This document shows positions 53,658-62,329 of a stretch of DNA of 64,000 nucleotides, in pieces (position 1 is the first letter of the stretch; each line of letters opens with the position of its first letter). Source of the DNA: Rhizobium sp. SSA_523 (GTDB lineage: Bacteria > Pseudomonadota > Alphaproteobacteria > Rhizobiales > Rhizobiaceae). The position numbers and the translations under genes are program-made. Location of the stretch: NCBI RefSeq assembly GCF_030435705.1, contig NZ_CP129382.1:1860001-1924000 (forward strand), given 5' to 3'. A model generated the notes under the pieces. That model was given only the letters and a program-made list of their open reading frames with translations. It was not told where the DNA came from and did no database searches.

Positions 53658-54275
53658 TCACCGCGAGAGCTCCTTCAGCCCCAGCCGGATCAGCTTGGCG
53701 CTGTCGGCCCCCTCGCCGGCCGTTTTCATGGCCGCGGCCACGGCATTGGCGGCCTGATCCCGCGAATAGCCGAGATTGCAGAGCGCAGACACGGCATCGG
53801 CAACCGGCGCTGCGGCAATCCCCTCGCCCAACTCCTGCTTCAGCCCGATATTCGGCATCGCCTCGCCGGCAAAGGCCGGCGCGCGGTTCTTCAGCTCGGT
53901 CATGATGCGCACGGCGACCTTCGGCCCCACACCCGGCGCGCGCGATACGGCGGCGCGATCCTGCAATGCGATCGCATTGGCGAGTTCTCCGGGCGTCAGC
54001 GTCGACAGGACCGCAAGCGCCACCTTGGAGCCGACACCTTGAACGCTTTGCAACAGATTGAACCATTCGCGTTCCAGGCCGCTCATGAAGCCGAAGAGTT
54101 TCAGCTGGTCTTCCCGCACATAGGTCTCGATGAAGAGAACCACCGCCTCCCCCACCGAACCAAGCCGCGCAAGCGTTCGGGACGAACAATGGGCGACGTA
54201 GCAGACCCCGTGCACGTCCACCAGCACGTGATCCTCACCGATCTCTTCGATAGTGCCTTTGAGTTTGCCGATCAT
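53658..54275 (-). CDS. ruvA: Holliday junction binding protein RuvA
   Basis: 205 aa. Domain I with [26 protein letters not shown] (written here as [16 protein letters not shown]), two helix-hairpin-helix motifs ([40 protein letters not shown]), and the C-terminal domain III that contacts RuvB ([20 protein letters not shown]). It tetramerises on four-way junctions. Start ATG 54275. It precedes the vapBC-type module by 57 bp; the normal partner ruvB comes after it. Confidence 0.95.
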   Translation of the reverse strand: MIGKLKGTIEEIGEDHVLVDVHGVCYVAHCSSRTLARLGSVGEAVVLFIETYVREDQLKLFGFMSGLEREWFNLLQSVQGVGSKVALAVLSTLTPGELANAIALQDRAAVSRAPGVGPKVAVRIMTELKNRAPAFAGEAMPNIGLKQELGEGIAAAPVADAVSALCNLGYSRDQAANAVAAAMKTAGEGADSAKLIRLGLKELSR

Positions 54276-54397
54276 GGAGAGGGTCCAGGTTGGAGGGGAT
54301 GGGGTTCAGGCGAGATAGGCGGCATGTCAGACGATAGGAGCGGCACCCTTTCGGGTCCCGCATGAGGATTACATGTCCGCTGCTGGCATTTTCACTG

Positions 54398-54460
54398 CTG
54401 GCCATGTCCGGTCTGGCCATGTCCGGTGCTGGCCATGTCCGGTGCTGGCCATGTCCGGTG
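54398..54460. repeat. 16-bp tandem repeat between ruvC and ruvA
   Basis: CTGGCCATGTCCGGT(G): 15 bp at 54398, then perfect 16-bp copies at 54413, 54429 and 54445. It occupies the 288-bp ruvC-ruvA gap. Minus-strand translation gives a repeated low-complexity peptide without family support, so I treat it as non-coding. Confidence 0.92.
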
Positions 54461-54563
54461 CCGGCAGCATGCGGGCCCGCCAGCGCGTGGATAAACATGC
54501 CACGCATCGTCCTAATCTCCTTGCCGTGAAAATTATCGGCAGCACGGGAACAAGTCAAGAACA

Positions 54564-55076
54564 TCAGGCTGAGGCCAGTACCTGGCGCATGCGCTGGCCG
54601 CCCTGGTTATGCGCGTGGCAGATGGCGATCGCCAATGCGTCGGCGGCGTCATTGCCCTTGAATTCGACCTTGGGCATCAGGATCTTCAGCATCATGTGGA
54701 TCTGCTGCTTTTCGCCGTGTCCGACGCCGATCACCGCCTTCTTGACGGCATTGGGCGCATATTCGGCAACCGGGATCCCGGCCCGCGCCGGAACCAGCAT
54801 GACGACGCCCCGCGCCTGTCCGAGTTTCAGGGTCGCCACCGCATCCTTGTTGACGAAGGTCTGTTCGACCGCCGCCTGATGGGGGGTATAGCTGTGCACC
54901 ACCTCCGCCAGCCCGTCATGCAGCTGGCAGAGCCGCGAGGCCAGATCCAGGTCTCCATCGGAGGTGACGGTTCCGGATGCGACGAAATGCAGGCTATTGC
55001 CCAGCGTATCGATGATACCCCAGCCGGTGCGCCGCAGTCCGGGATCGATCCCGATGATCCGAATCGGTGTGTTCAT
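54564..55076 (-). CDS. ruvC: Holliday junction resolvase RuvC
   Basis: 170 aa RNase H-fold endonuclease. Catalytic residues in [13 protein letters not shown] (Asp about residue 9), [20 protein letters not shown] (Glu), and [19 protein letters not shown] (paired Asp near the end). It cuts junctions held by RuvAB. First gene of the ruv series, but 288 bp, including a tandem repeat, separate it from ruvA. Divergent from the receptor-like gene at 55267. Confidence 0.96.
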   Translation of the reverse strand: MNTPIRIIGIDPGLRRTGWGIIDTLGNSLHFVASGTVTSDGDLDLASRLCQLHDGLAEVVHSYTPHQAAVEQTFVNKDAVATLKLGQARGVVMLVPARAGIPVAEYAPNAVKKAVIGVGHGEKQQIHMMLKILMPKVEFKGNDAADALAIAICHAHNQGGQRMRQVLASA

Positions 55077-55266
55077 GCTGTAGAACCTATCCTGCGATGC
55101 CGTGGTTCGACCAGAACCGATGTGAACAAAAACGAAACAAAATCACTCATACGTTAACCAAACATTAATTCTGTCGGAGCGAACAGGCCCTGGAGCGGGG
55201 GTTCGGCGCGACCCATTGGGCGAATCGCACTACATACCCACCCCAGAACCAAGACTGGAGGTCATC

Positions 55267-56568
55267 ATGATGATGTTCACCCGCTTGAAGACCAGGTCGG
55301 TCGAAACAGGTCTTTTCCTGCTTGCGGTCAATCTCGCGACAATCATCCTCATGGCCATTATGGCAGGTGGATCCTCGCGTGGCATACTGGGCTTCAGCAT
55401 CGTGGCGGCACTTGCCGCCATCGGCGCCTGCATCGTGTTTATCCGCGGGGTGCGAACGCCCCTGAACCACATGGCGCGGCAAACGCTTGCGGCAGGAACC
55501 GGCAAGGTTCACCTGGATGCCTGCCATCTTCAGCGCAGCGATGATCTGGGCGTCCTGGCCCGCGCGCTCGTTCGCCGGGAGGAGCCCCGCATTGCGGAGC
55601 CGGACCTGTCGACCATTCATGTTCATGCCATCGGCGAAGCCGTCCGGCGCCTGTCCAATGGCGATTTGAACTGCCAGATCGGCGACAGCCTGCCCGAGCC
55701 GCTGGAAAGCCTGCGCATGCGCGTCAACCGGCTGTCGGCCATGCTCAACATCAACCTTTACGCGGTGCGGGAAAACAATGCCGAGATGAAGGAGCGCGCC
55801 CGCGCCAGCCAGGGTGATCTTGCCATTATTGCCGAGCGCATCCGCAACTGCCTTCCGACCGCCGCCAAGGCGATGAGTGCGACCGATGTTCTGCACCGCT
55901 CGGCCCATCGCCGCCACGATGACGCCCGCTTCATCGTGCGCCAGGCGCAGGAGGCCCGCATGCATGGCGCCGACATGCCCGATCTTGCCGCCACCGCCGG
56001 CGCCGCGCTTGAGGCCTCCAGCCACAGCCTGGATGAATTGACGCGGCTGGCCCATGCCGTCGGCGATCTTGCCATCGAGGCCGAGGCGCTGCACAGCGCC
56101 TTGACCGCGGCGCCCACCCCTTCCGAGGCGCCCATTCCTTCCACGGGCGTGCCGATGGCCAGGGCGCTTGCCGACAAGGCCGTCAAGACCACCGAACAGA
56201 TCCTGCGGCAATGCCGCGAGACGGATCTTCTCCTGGCCGAAGGCCAGCGGGCGACGCAGCGCCTGGAACGGATGGCGGGGCACACCGACAAGGCGCTGGC
56301 GGACCTCATCGAACCGGCCGAACGGCTGGCGCGCAATGTCGATCTGGAGACCCAGCGGCTTTCGCTGGCGCATCTGGCGGCGACGGAGACCGACCACGTG
56401 CTGACCCGCGCCCTCGATATCGTCCAGTCCACCGAGGGCTCGATGATCCGCATCATCAGCGAGGCCGGCTCGCTCGAAACCCGGCTCTCGACCTTTCATC
56501 TCTCGGCGCCGGACCGTGACGGCAACCGGCTGAACGGCGACAAGCCGAGCTTGAGGTGCATTACCTGA
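55267..56568 (+). CDS. Chemoreceptor-like membrane protein lacking the signalling tip
   Basis: 433 aa. Two membrane helices (GLFLLAVNLATIILMAIMAG; GFSIVAALAAIGACIVFIRG), only a few residues between them, so practically no periplasmic sensor. A HAMP-like segment (VRTPLNHMARQTLAAGTG; another near residue 116, IGEAVRRLSNGDLNCQIGD) follows, then long heptad helices. The conserved hairpin tip of methyl-accepting proteins (E-I-x-x-I-...-N-L-L-A-L-N-A) is absent. It looks like a degenerate or specialised member of the receptor class. GGAGG precedes the triple ATG; I use the first. Divergent from ruvC. Confidence 0.72.
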   Translation: MMMFTRLKTRSVETGLFLLAVNLATIILMAIMAGGSSRGILGFSIVAALAAIGACIVFIRGVRTPLNHMARQTLAAGTGKVHLDACHLQRSDDLGVLARALVRREEPRIAEPDLSTIHVHAIGEAVRRLSNGDLNCQIGDSLPEPLESLRMRVNRLSAMLNINLYAVRENNAEMKERARASQGDLAIIAERIRNCLPTAAKAMSATDVLHRSAHRRHDDARFIVRQAQEARMHGADMPDLAATAGAALEASSHSLDELTRLAHAVGDLAIEAEALHSALTAAPTPSEAPIPSTGVPMARALADKAVKTTEQILRQCRETDLLLAEGQRATQRLERMAGHTDKALADLIEPAERLARNVDLETQRLSLAHLAATETDHVLTRALDIVQSTEGSMIRIISEAGSLETRLSTFHLSAPDRDGNRLNGDKPSLRCIT

Positions 56569-56696
56569 TCGATCCCGAGGCGCGAGCCAGGCAATGGCCC
56601 GCGCTGACGGCTCGGGCCTGCCGGTCCGCCCCGGCGGCGAAAATCCGGTTCAGCCCCCGATCTCGCCGGCAGCCCTTCGTTTTGGCCCAGAACTTC

Positions 56697-56737
56697 CTAC
56701 ATGGCAGAAAACAGATTTGCCCGAAACTGCCATGTAG
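56697..56737. promoter_or_regulatory. Perfect 11-bp inverted repeat just upstream of the monooxygenase gene
   Basis: CTACATGGCAG (56697-56707) / CTGCCATGTAG (56727-56737), 19-bp spacer, ending 9 bp before the ATG at 56747. It could be a repressor operator or, if transcribed, a hairpin that hides the ribosome binding site. Both arms contain an ATG, but neither is followed by a useful frame. Confidence 0.55.
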
Positions 56738-56746
56738 AGTCCCGTG

Positions 56747-57745
56747 ATGATCCCCTTTTCCATTCTCGACCTCTCCCCGATCCCCGAGGGGTCCGACACC
56801 TCCGCCGCCCTCGATCACTCCCGCCGCCTGGCCCAGAAGGCCGAGGATGAAGGCTATCGGCGCCTCTGGCTTGCCGAGCATCACGGCATGGCCGGCATTG
56901 CCAGCGCCGCCACCGCGGTGGTCATCGGTCACGTTGCTGCCGGCACCAAGCGCATCCGCGTCGGCTCCGGCGGCGTCATGCTGCCAAACCATTCCCCGCT
57001 GGTGATTGCCGAACAGTTCGGCACGCTGGACGCGCTGTTTCCCGGCCGCATCGATCTAGGTCTCGGCCGCGCGCCCGGAACCGATATGCGCACCGCCCGC
57101 GCCCTGCGCCGCAATCTGGAGGCCGGTGCCGACAGTTTCCCGCAGGATATCCTGGAACTGCAGCGATTGCTCGGACCACAGCAGGAGGATCAGCCGATCC
57201 TGGCAGTGCCCGGCATGGATTCCAATGTCCCGATCTGGCTTCTGGGCTCCAGCATCTACAGCGCCCATCTGGCCGCCGCCCTTGGCCTTCCCTATGCCTT
57301 CGCATCGCATTTCGCGCCCGACATGCTGCTCGATGCGATCGCCATCTATCGCGAGCGGTTCCAGCCGTCCGAAACACTCGATCGGCCTTACGTGATGGCC
57401 GGTCTGATGGGGGTTGCCGCGCCGACGGATGAAGAGGCGCAATATCATTTCACCTCCGCGCAGCAGCAATTCGTCAATCTGCGGCGCAATGTCCGCGGCC
57501 GATTCCCGAGGCCGGTCAAGTCCATGGACGGCTTCTGGACGGAGATGGAGCGCATGACGGTGGAGCATACGCTGCGCTATGCCGCCGTCGGCTCTCCGCA
57601 GACCGTTTCCAAAACGCTGGCGGGCTTTGTCGAGCAGACCGGCGCCGATGAGCTTATCATCTCCATGCCGATCCACGACATCGAGGCGCGGCTGACCTCG
57701 GTGGAACTCTTCGCCTCGCTTCCCCTGATGCAGAAGCAGGGGTAA
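56747..57745 (+). CDS. LLM class flavin-dependent oxidoreductase (YhbW-like)
   Basis: 332 aa bacterial-luciferase-like TIM barrel. [40 protein letters not shown], the [20 protein letters not shown] block and [10 protein letters not shown] are typical of the YhbW/alkanal-monooxygenase-like group that uses FMN; electron donor and substrate unknown. ATG 56747 is chosen (the GTG directly before it is also in frame). The ribosome binding site is weak (AGAG) and lies at the edge of the inverted repeat, which suggests tight control. Confidence 0.87.
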   Translation: MIPFSILDLSPIPEGSDTSAALDHSRRLAQKAEDEGYRRLWLAEHHGMAGIASAATAVVIGHVAAGTKRIRVGSGGVMLPNHSPLVIAEQFGTLDALFPGRIDLGLGRAPGTDMRTARALRRNLEAGADSFPQDILELQRLLGPQQEDQPILAVPGMDSNVPIWLLGSSIYSAHLAAALGLPYAFASHFAPDMLLDAIAIYRERFQPSETLDRPYVMAGLMGVAAPTDEEAQYHFTSAQQQFVNLRRNVRGRFPRPVKSMDGFWTEMERMTVEHTLRYAAVGSPQTVSKTLAGFVEQTGADELIISMPIHDIEARLTSVELFASLPLMQKQG

Positions 57746-57788
57746 TGCCCGATGAACTGCCGGCATGCTTGCCCAGCAGGCCGGCAAT

Positions 57789-57850
57789 CCTTCTCAAAGC
57801 CCTTCTCAAGCCCCTTCTCAAAGGTCCTTCTCAAGGCCCTTCTTGAGGCC
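57789..57850. repeat. 12-13 bp tandem repeat after the monooxygenase gene
   Basis: Five units of CCTTCTCAAAGC type: 57789, 57801, 57813, 57826 and 57838 (the last diverged to CCTTCTTGAGGCC). It ends 16 bp before the stop of the minus-strand gene at 57866, in a 120-bp convergent gap. Confidence 0.9.
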
Positions 57851-57865
57851 GACAGACGGCCTGGC

Positions 57866-58501
57866 TCAGCCCGTCGCCTTCGGCCAGTTCAGGTATAGAT
57901 ATTTGTCGCCCACCATGCCGAAGAAGGCGTTGTTGCCGCTTGGCGCGTCCGTATAGCTGCCATCCTTGTTGAGGGCAAATTTGCCGGACGCCTCGCGCGT
58001 CAGATGGCTGCGCAGAAAAGCGCTCCATTCCTGCTTGTCGGTCGCGGTGGCCTTCTTGGCCTCGGCGTCCTTGGCAGCCGGATCCCAGGCTTGAACCTTC
58101 TGGCCCCCGGCCGAATCCGTCACGTTCAGCTTGCCCTCCTTGAGCGCGGCCAGCATGGCCTCCGCCTGGCCACGGGTGGCAGGCGATTCCTTCAAAGCTT
58201 CGAGCTTCTCCTTCAAGGCCTTCATGAAGGCCTCGCTGCCGAATTCCGGCACACCATCCTTCTTCGTGCTGTCCTTGCCGGCTTCGGCCCTGTGGTTCTT
58301 TCGCAGTTTCGAAACATCATAGGTGGAATGGCTATCGTCCTCCTTGTGATCGGAGTCGGATTTTCGTCCCATATGCTCCAGCAGGCCGGCGGCGGAACCC
58401 GCGCCAGACTTGCCGCTTTTCGCGGCTTCATCTTCGGCCTTCATGATGCGTAGCGTGGCCTGCATGGACCACAGGCGTGTGGAAGTTAATGCGGAAACCA
58501 T
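57866..58501 (-). CDS. Hypothetical rhizobial protein
   Basis: 211 aa, hydrophilic, no clear signal peptide or membrane segment. Opening MVSALTSTRLWSMQATLRIM is followed by a charged, low-complexity region (KSDSDHKEDDSHSTYDVSKL), a helical middle (AFMKALKEKLEALKE), and a C-terminal part with NAFFGMVGDKYLYLNWPKAT that looks folded. No family recognised; several rhizobial genomes have proteins with a similar start. Monocistronic, between tandem repeat and TSUP gene. Confidence 0.62.
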   Translation of the reverse strand: MVSALTSTRLWSMQATLRIMKAEDEAAKSGKSGAGSAAGLLEHMGRKSDSDHKEDDSHSTYDVSKLRKNHRAEAGKDSTKKDGVPEFGSEAFMKALKEKLEALKESPATRGQAEAMLAALKEGKLNVTDSAGGQKVQAWDPAAKDAEAKKATATDKQEWSAFLRSHLTREASGKFALNKDGSYTDAPSGNNAFFGMVGDKYLYLNWPKATG

Positions 58502-58662
58502 GCGTATCTCCTGACGGGTAAAAAGGTCGAGGCACGACGCAAATCGGTCATCGACGGCTCAAATGCAGGGACAAGCTGGCACCGCAGGCCTGTCCGAGGC
58601 TTGAGCCGCCGAGGCCGGCCGTCAGGAAGCCGGCACGGCGGCATTTTCCGGACCCGCCCGGG

Positions 58663-59406
58663 TCACAGGAGGCGGATCAATGCCGTCAGGACGATGAGCA
58701 GGGAGACGGCGATCATCAGCGGCCGGACCGGCAGATGCTTGACGACGATGGCACCGACCGGCGCCGCCAGAACGCCGCCGAGGATGAGGCCGGCGGCCGA
58801 ACTCAACTGGGTGAAGCCGAGCGTCAGGATGAAGGTCAGCGAAATCACCGAGGTGACCGCGAATTCGGTGAAATTGGTGGAGCCGATCACCCGCTTGGCG
58901 TCATGGCCGCGCCCCAGAAGCGTGCTCGTCACGACCGGACCCCAACCGCCTCCGCCGATCGCGTCCATGAGCCCGCCAAAGCCGCCGACATAGGGAATGA
59001 TCCAGTCCCGCACGTCGCGCGGCCAGCTTGGACGGAAGGCCTTGTAGAGGATGTAGAGCCCGATGACGATCAGATAGACCGAGATGAAAGGCGAGATGAC
59101 CGAGCCGTCAATGCTCGACAGGAGATAGGCGCCCACCGCCCCGCCCAGCATGCCGGCCGGCGCCAGCCGGGCAACCAGGCGCCAATCCACATTGCGGTGA
59201 TAGGCATGCGACAGGCCGGAGGCGGCCGTGGTGAAACATTCCGTCACATGTGTCATGGCGCTGGCCACGGCAGGCGGCACGCCGACCGAAAGGAGCGCCG
59301 TGGTGCACAGCACGCCAAAGGCCATGCCGAGCGCCCCATCGATGAGCTGGGCGAGGAAGCCGATGGCCATGAAGGTGAAGAAGTCCGGCGTGAAGAAATC
59401 TGACAT
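58663..59406 (-). CDS. TSUP (TauE/SafE) family membrane permease
   Basis: 247 aa with about eight hydrophobic helices in two repeated halves. GFLAQLIDGALGMAFGVLCT (about residues 17-36) and PYVGGFGGLMDAIGGGGWGP (about 138-157) are the paired family motifs. Members export sulfite, sulfoacetate or other organic sulfonates/anions, or import sulfur compounds; the substrate here is not known. Length is normal. No sulfur gene is adjacent. Confidence 0.9.
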   Translation of the reverse strand: MSDFFTPDFFTFMAIGFLAQLIDGALGMAFGVLCTTALLSVGVPPAVASAMTHVTECFTTAASGLSHAYHRNVDWRLVARLAPAGMLGGAVGAYLLSSIDGSVISPFISVYLIVIGLYILYKAFRPSWPRDVRDWIIPYVGGFGGLMDAIGGGGWGPVVTSTLLGRGHDAKRVIGSTNFTEFAVTSVISLTFILTLGFTQLSSAAGLILGGVLAAPVGAIVVKHLPVRPLMIAVSLLIVLTALIRLL

Positions 59407-59787
59407 GGCCGATTTGTTCCTGTGACGAAGCGGGATCCAAAGCTAGAGCCTCGCGCGGTAAACCTGAGGCAATTCTGTTGTCATGAACCGGTCCGTTCCA
59501 CGCGGAGAAGACCACGTGATGTTGCCTTTAGCATACATCCAGGACCTTCGACAAAGCGGACGGCCGGTTTCGGGCAACCCTGCGGGCGGCGTGGTTTTCG
59601 CCACGATCTTGACGGAATTCCACCGCCGCAGACTGCTTCAGATTTGCCACCCGAGGCTCTAGCCGAAACCGTTTCGTTCAGGAAGGTAATCCAATCTAAC
59701 GCCCGGCGCCAAAACGAAACGGCCGGCTCTTTATTCAAGAGCCGGCGCGAAAAACATTGATCAGCGGAAACGGAGGCGATCGCCCGG
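59407..59787. other. Intergenic region with the yebC terminator
   Basis: 381 bp between the TSUP gene start and the yebC stop. It contains the perfect stem GCCGGCTCTT (59722-59731) / AAGAGCCGGC (59737-59746), followed on the minus strand by TTTCGTTTT; it is the terminator of yebC, 42 bp past its stop. Nothing else recognisable. Confidence 0.6.
59722..59746 (-). terminator. Terminator of yebC
   Basis: Perfect 10-bp stem with TATTC loop, T-rich minus-strand tail, 42 bp past the yebC stop. Confidence 0.75.
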
Positions 59788-60534
59788 TCAGGCGGACAAT
59801 TTCGCCATGACTTCGTCCGACACTTCGAAATTCGAATAGACATTCTGCACGTCGTCATCGTCTTCCAGGCTGTCGATCAGCTTCATCAGAGACTGGGCCT
59901 TTTCCTCGTCGACGGGAACGGTGTTCTGCGGCTTCCAGATCGCCTTGACGGTCTCGGCCTCGCCCAGCGTCGCCTCCAGCGCCTTCGCCACCTCGCCAAT
60001 GCTCTCGAAGGCGCAAATGATGACGTGGCTCTCCTCGTCGGAGGAGACATCGTCGGCACCGGCTTCGATGGCCGCTTCCATCACCGCATCGGCGGAGCCG
60101 GCGGAGGCCTTGTAGACGATTTCGCCCACATGATCGAAGGAGAAGGAAACCGAGCCGGTCTCGCCCAGCGCGCCGCCCGCCTTGGTGAAGATCGAACGGA
60201 CATTGGAGGCCGTACGATTGCGGTTGTCGCTCAGCGCTTCCACGATGACCGCAACGCCGCCCGGACCATAGCCCTCGTAGCGAACCTCGTCATAGCTTTC
60301 GGCATCGCCGCCGGCCGCCTTCTTGACGGCGCGGTCGATATTGTCCTTCGGCATCGACTGGGCCTTGGCATTCTGAATGGCCAGGCGCAGGCGCGGGTTC
60401 ATTGCCGGGTCGGCCATGCCGGTCTTGGCGGCAACGGTGATTTCGCGAGCGAGCTTGGAGAACATCTTGGATCGCACCGCATCCTGGCGGCCCTTGCGGT
60501 GCATGATGTTCTTGAACTGTGAATGGCCAGCCAT
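59788..60534 (-). CDS. yebC: YebC/PmpR family protein
   Basis: 248 aa. [20 protein letters not shown] (start), [16 protein letters not shown] segment, [20 protein letters not shown] and [20 protein letters not shown] are unmistakable. The family are three-domain proteins described as transcription regulators and, more recently, as translation factors that help ribosomes on difficult sequences such as polyproline. In many genomes yebC precedes ruvC directly; here several genes lie in between. Start fits exactly. Confidence 0.95.
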   Translation of the reverse strand: MAGHSQFKNIMHRKGRQDAVRSKMFSKLAREITVAAKTGMADPAMNPRLRLAIQNAKAQSMPKDNIDRAVKKAAGGDAESYDEVRYEGYGPGGVAVIVEALSDNRNRTASNVRSIFTKAGGALGETGSVSFSFDHVGEIVYKASAGSADAVMEAAIEAGADDVSSDEESHVIICAFESIGEVAKALEATLGEAETVKAIWKPQNTVPVDEEKAQSLMKLIDSLEDDDDVQNVYSNFEVSDEVMAKLSA

Positions 60535-60693
60535 GGCACCCCTTCATCGCATAATGTCCGGAATGGCGGGCTTATAGGCACGAAACACCGGGCGTTCAAG
60601 AAAAAACCTGCAGGCATACGCGACCGGGCCCCGGCGGAACAAAGCCACAGGGTGGGCGTTTTTCTGCCGACCGCTCTCAGGAAAGGATTGGCA

Positions 60694-61197
60694 ATGGTAA
60701 GTCTGACGGAAGCACGCGAAGCCCCTGCGCGCCAGCTGTGGAAGGAAATCGATTCCATTCACGCCGGAATGCTCGGTATCGAGGGCTCAAGCATGCATAT
60801 GCAGCCGATGGCACCGCATGCCGACCCCAGGACCAATACGGTCTGGTTCTTCACCCGCAACGACACCGATCTCGTCAAGGCCATCCGCCCCGGCACCCGG
60901 GCGCATTTCTGCGTCGTCGGCAAGGATCACGATTATCATGCCTGCCTGGCCGGCGTCATCGAGGTTCGCAAGGACCAGTCCAAGATCGACGAATACTGGA
61001 GCGCCGTCACGGCCGCCTGGTACGAACACGGCAAGGACGATCCGCATCTGACGCTTCTGGCCCTGCATGTGGATGATGCCGAAATCTGGGCATCGACGGA
61101 CAGCAGCCTGAAATTCGGCTGGGAAATCGCCAAGGCGAATCTGAACGAGGAAAAGATGCCGGATGTCGGCATCAAGCAGCACCTCACCTTTGCCTGA
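60694..61197 (+). CDS. Pyridoxamine 5'-phosphate oxidase-like (general stress protein 26 type)
   Basis: 167 aa FMN-binding split-barrel protein. WKEIDSIHAGMLGIEGSSMH and TNTVWFFTRNDTDLVKAIRP, then RAHFCVVGKDHDYHACLAGV match the general-stress-protein 26 group, which bind FMN or related cofactors and are not true PdxH. ATG 60694 is preceded by GAAAGGA; 57 codons upstream are open but are not protein. Divergent from yebC. Confidence 0.85.
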   Translation: MVSLTEAREAPARQLWKEIDSIHAGMLGIEGSSMHMQPMAPHADPRTNTVWFFTRNDTDLVKAIRPGTRAHFCVVGKDHDYHACLAGVIEVRKDQSKIDEYWSAVTAAWYEHGKDDPHLTLLALHVDDAEIWASTDSSLKFGWEIAKANLNEEKMPDVGIKQHLTFA

Positions 61198-61337
61198 TAC
61201 CGGCTTTCAAGGGCCAGATGCCGTCGCCGTCAGCGCCCATTGATGGACTGACTGCGACCCGGCAACGATCGCCCGCGTCCCTCGGCCGGCACCCCTTCGG
61301 CCGAACCCGTGGGCCGGCACGGCCGGACGCGATGCGA

Positions 61338-62159
61338 TCACAGACCCGGCGGAACCACGATCCGCGGCTTGCGCGGCAGGCTGCGGATCGAGACCGTCAT
61401 GGCATCCTCGCGCCCGTAGACCACGTCGAACCGGCTGTCGAACATGGCGATGAAGCGGTCGAGCGGCGCGCCGCCGCGATGCATGGGCAGGATGAGCGCC
61501 GAGCGCAACCGCTGCACGACGCGGCTCATGCTGTCGGCCCCCATGGTCAGCCCCCCGTCCGTTGGCACCATCAGCACGTCCAGCCGGCCGATCTCGGTAT
61601 AATGATCATCCGTCAGTTCGTGATGCAGATGGCCCAGATGGCCGATGCACAGGCCGGCAATCTCGAAGATGAAGATCGAATTGCCATTCTCCTCGAAACC
61701 GCCATAGGACCGGATATCGGTGGTGACATTGCGGATATAGGCGTCCTTGACCATGAGGTTATGCGCGGCCTTCTGCCCCGGCGTATCGCTCCAGCCGGGA
61801 AGGACATGCGCGATCCCGGCATCGGGACTGAGGGTGAAATGGGTTGAATGCGCCTTGTTCATGGTCACCACGTCGGGCGACAGCGGCGGCCGATGGACGC
61901 CGGAATAATCCGTGGCAATCACCACACCCTCCGGCGATTCGATCTGGTAGGTCGAATGCCCGACAAAGGTGATGACCACATCCTCCTTCATCTGGCTCTG
62001 CACCGGTTGCACCGGCCTGAGGCTGGCAAAGGTGACGTGCGGAATGGCCTCGGCAATGGCCTGACATTGGCTGACCGGCATCTGAGCCGATTGCGCCCAT
62101 GCAGACCCGGCCGACCAGAGCGCTGAAACCACAGCAAATGCGACAATCCGCAGCATCAT
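61338..62159 (-). CDS. Exported metallo-beta-lactamase-fold protein with altered metal motif
   Basis: 273 aa. Sec signal peptide (LRIVAFAVVSALWSAGSAWA), then the UlaG-like core: VITFVGHSTYQIESPEGVVI and ATDYSG. The usual T-H-x-H-x-D-H reads NKAHSTHFT, so the first His and the Asp are missing; later elements are GHLGHLHHEL, MVPTDGG and LPMHRG. It may bind metal in another way or be non-catalytic. ATG 62159 has GGGAG upstream; the open frame to 62222 lacks signal-like sequence. Two 29-bp direct repeats lie upstream. Confidence 0.75.
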   Translation of the reverse strand: MMLRIVAFAVVSALWSAGSAWAQSAQMPVSQCQAIAEAIPHVTFASLRPVQPVQSQMKEDVVITFVGHSTYQIESPEGVVIATDYSGVHRPPLSPDVVTMNKAHSTHFTLSPDAGIAHVLPGWSDTPGQKAAHNLMVKDAYIRNVTTDIRSYGGFEENGNSIFIFEIAGLCIGHLGHLHHELTDDHYTEIGRLDVLMVPTDGGLTMGADSMSRVVQRLRSALILPMHRGGAPLDRFIAMFDSRFDVVYGREDAMTVSIRSLPRKPRIVVPPGL

Positions 62160-62243
62160 GCCACTCCCTTGCCTCTCGTGCGACAAAGGATGGGGCAGCA
62201 GGACAGGCGCGTCCAGCGGCAAGTCCGGAAGAACCTCTCACAT

Positions 62244-62303
62244 TCTTGTCATTGCAACGGGCTAGACGCCCGCCTCTTGTCATTGCAACGGGCTAGACGC
62301 CCG
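62244..62303. repeat. 29-bp direct repeat, period 31
   Basis: Two identical 29-bp copies at 62244-62272 and 62275-62303, each starting TCTTGTCATTGCAACGGG and containing GGGCTAGACGCCCG, partly palindromic. They lie in the 170-bp gap between the MFS gene end (62330, minus) and the metallo-hydrolase start, i.e. in the promoter region of the latter. Confidence 0.92.
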
Positions 62304-62329
62304 TCGGGCGTCTTGTCGAAAGGCGGGCT

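Noticed and set aside
54398..54460. Possible CRISPR array
   Set aside because: Repeats are directly adjacent, 16 bp, with no unique spacers; no cas genes. The same holds for the other tandem repeats.
54235..54564. Minus-strand frame over the 16-bp repeats between ruvC and ruvA
   Set aside because: Translates the repeat into a low-complexity peptide with no family or ribosome binding site.
57577..57834. Minus-strand frame with repeated KGLEKGFEK residues over the 12-bp repeat
   Set aside because: It is the repeat read as protein, antisense to the monooxygenase gene end, with no ribosome binding site.
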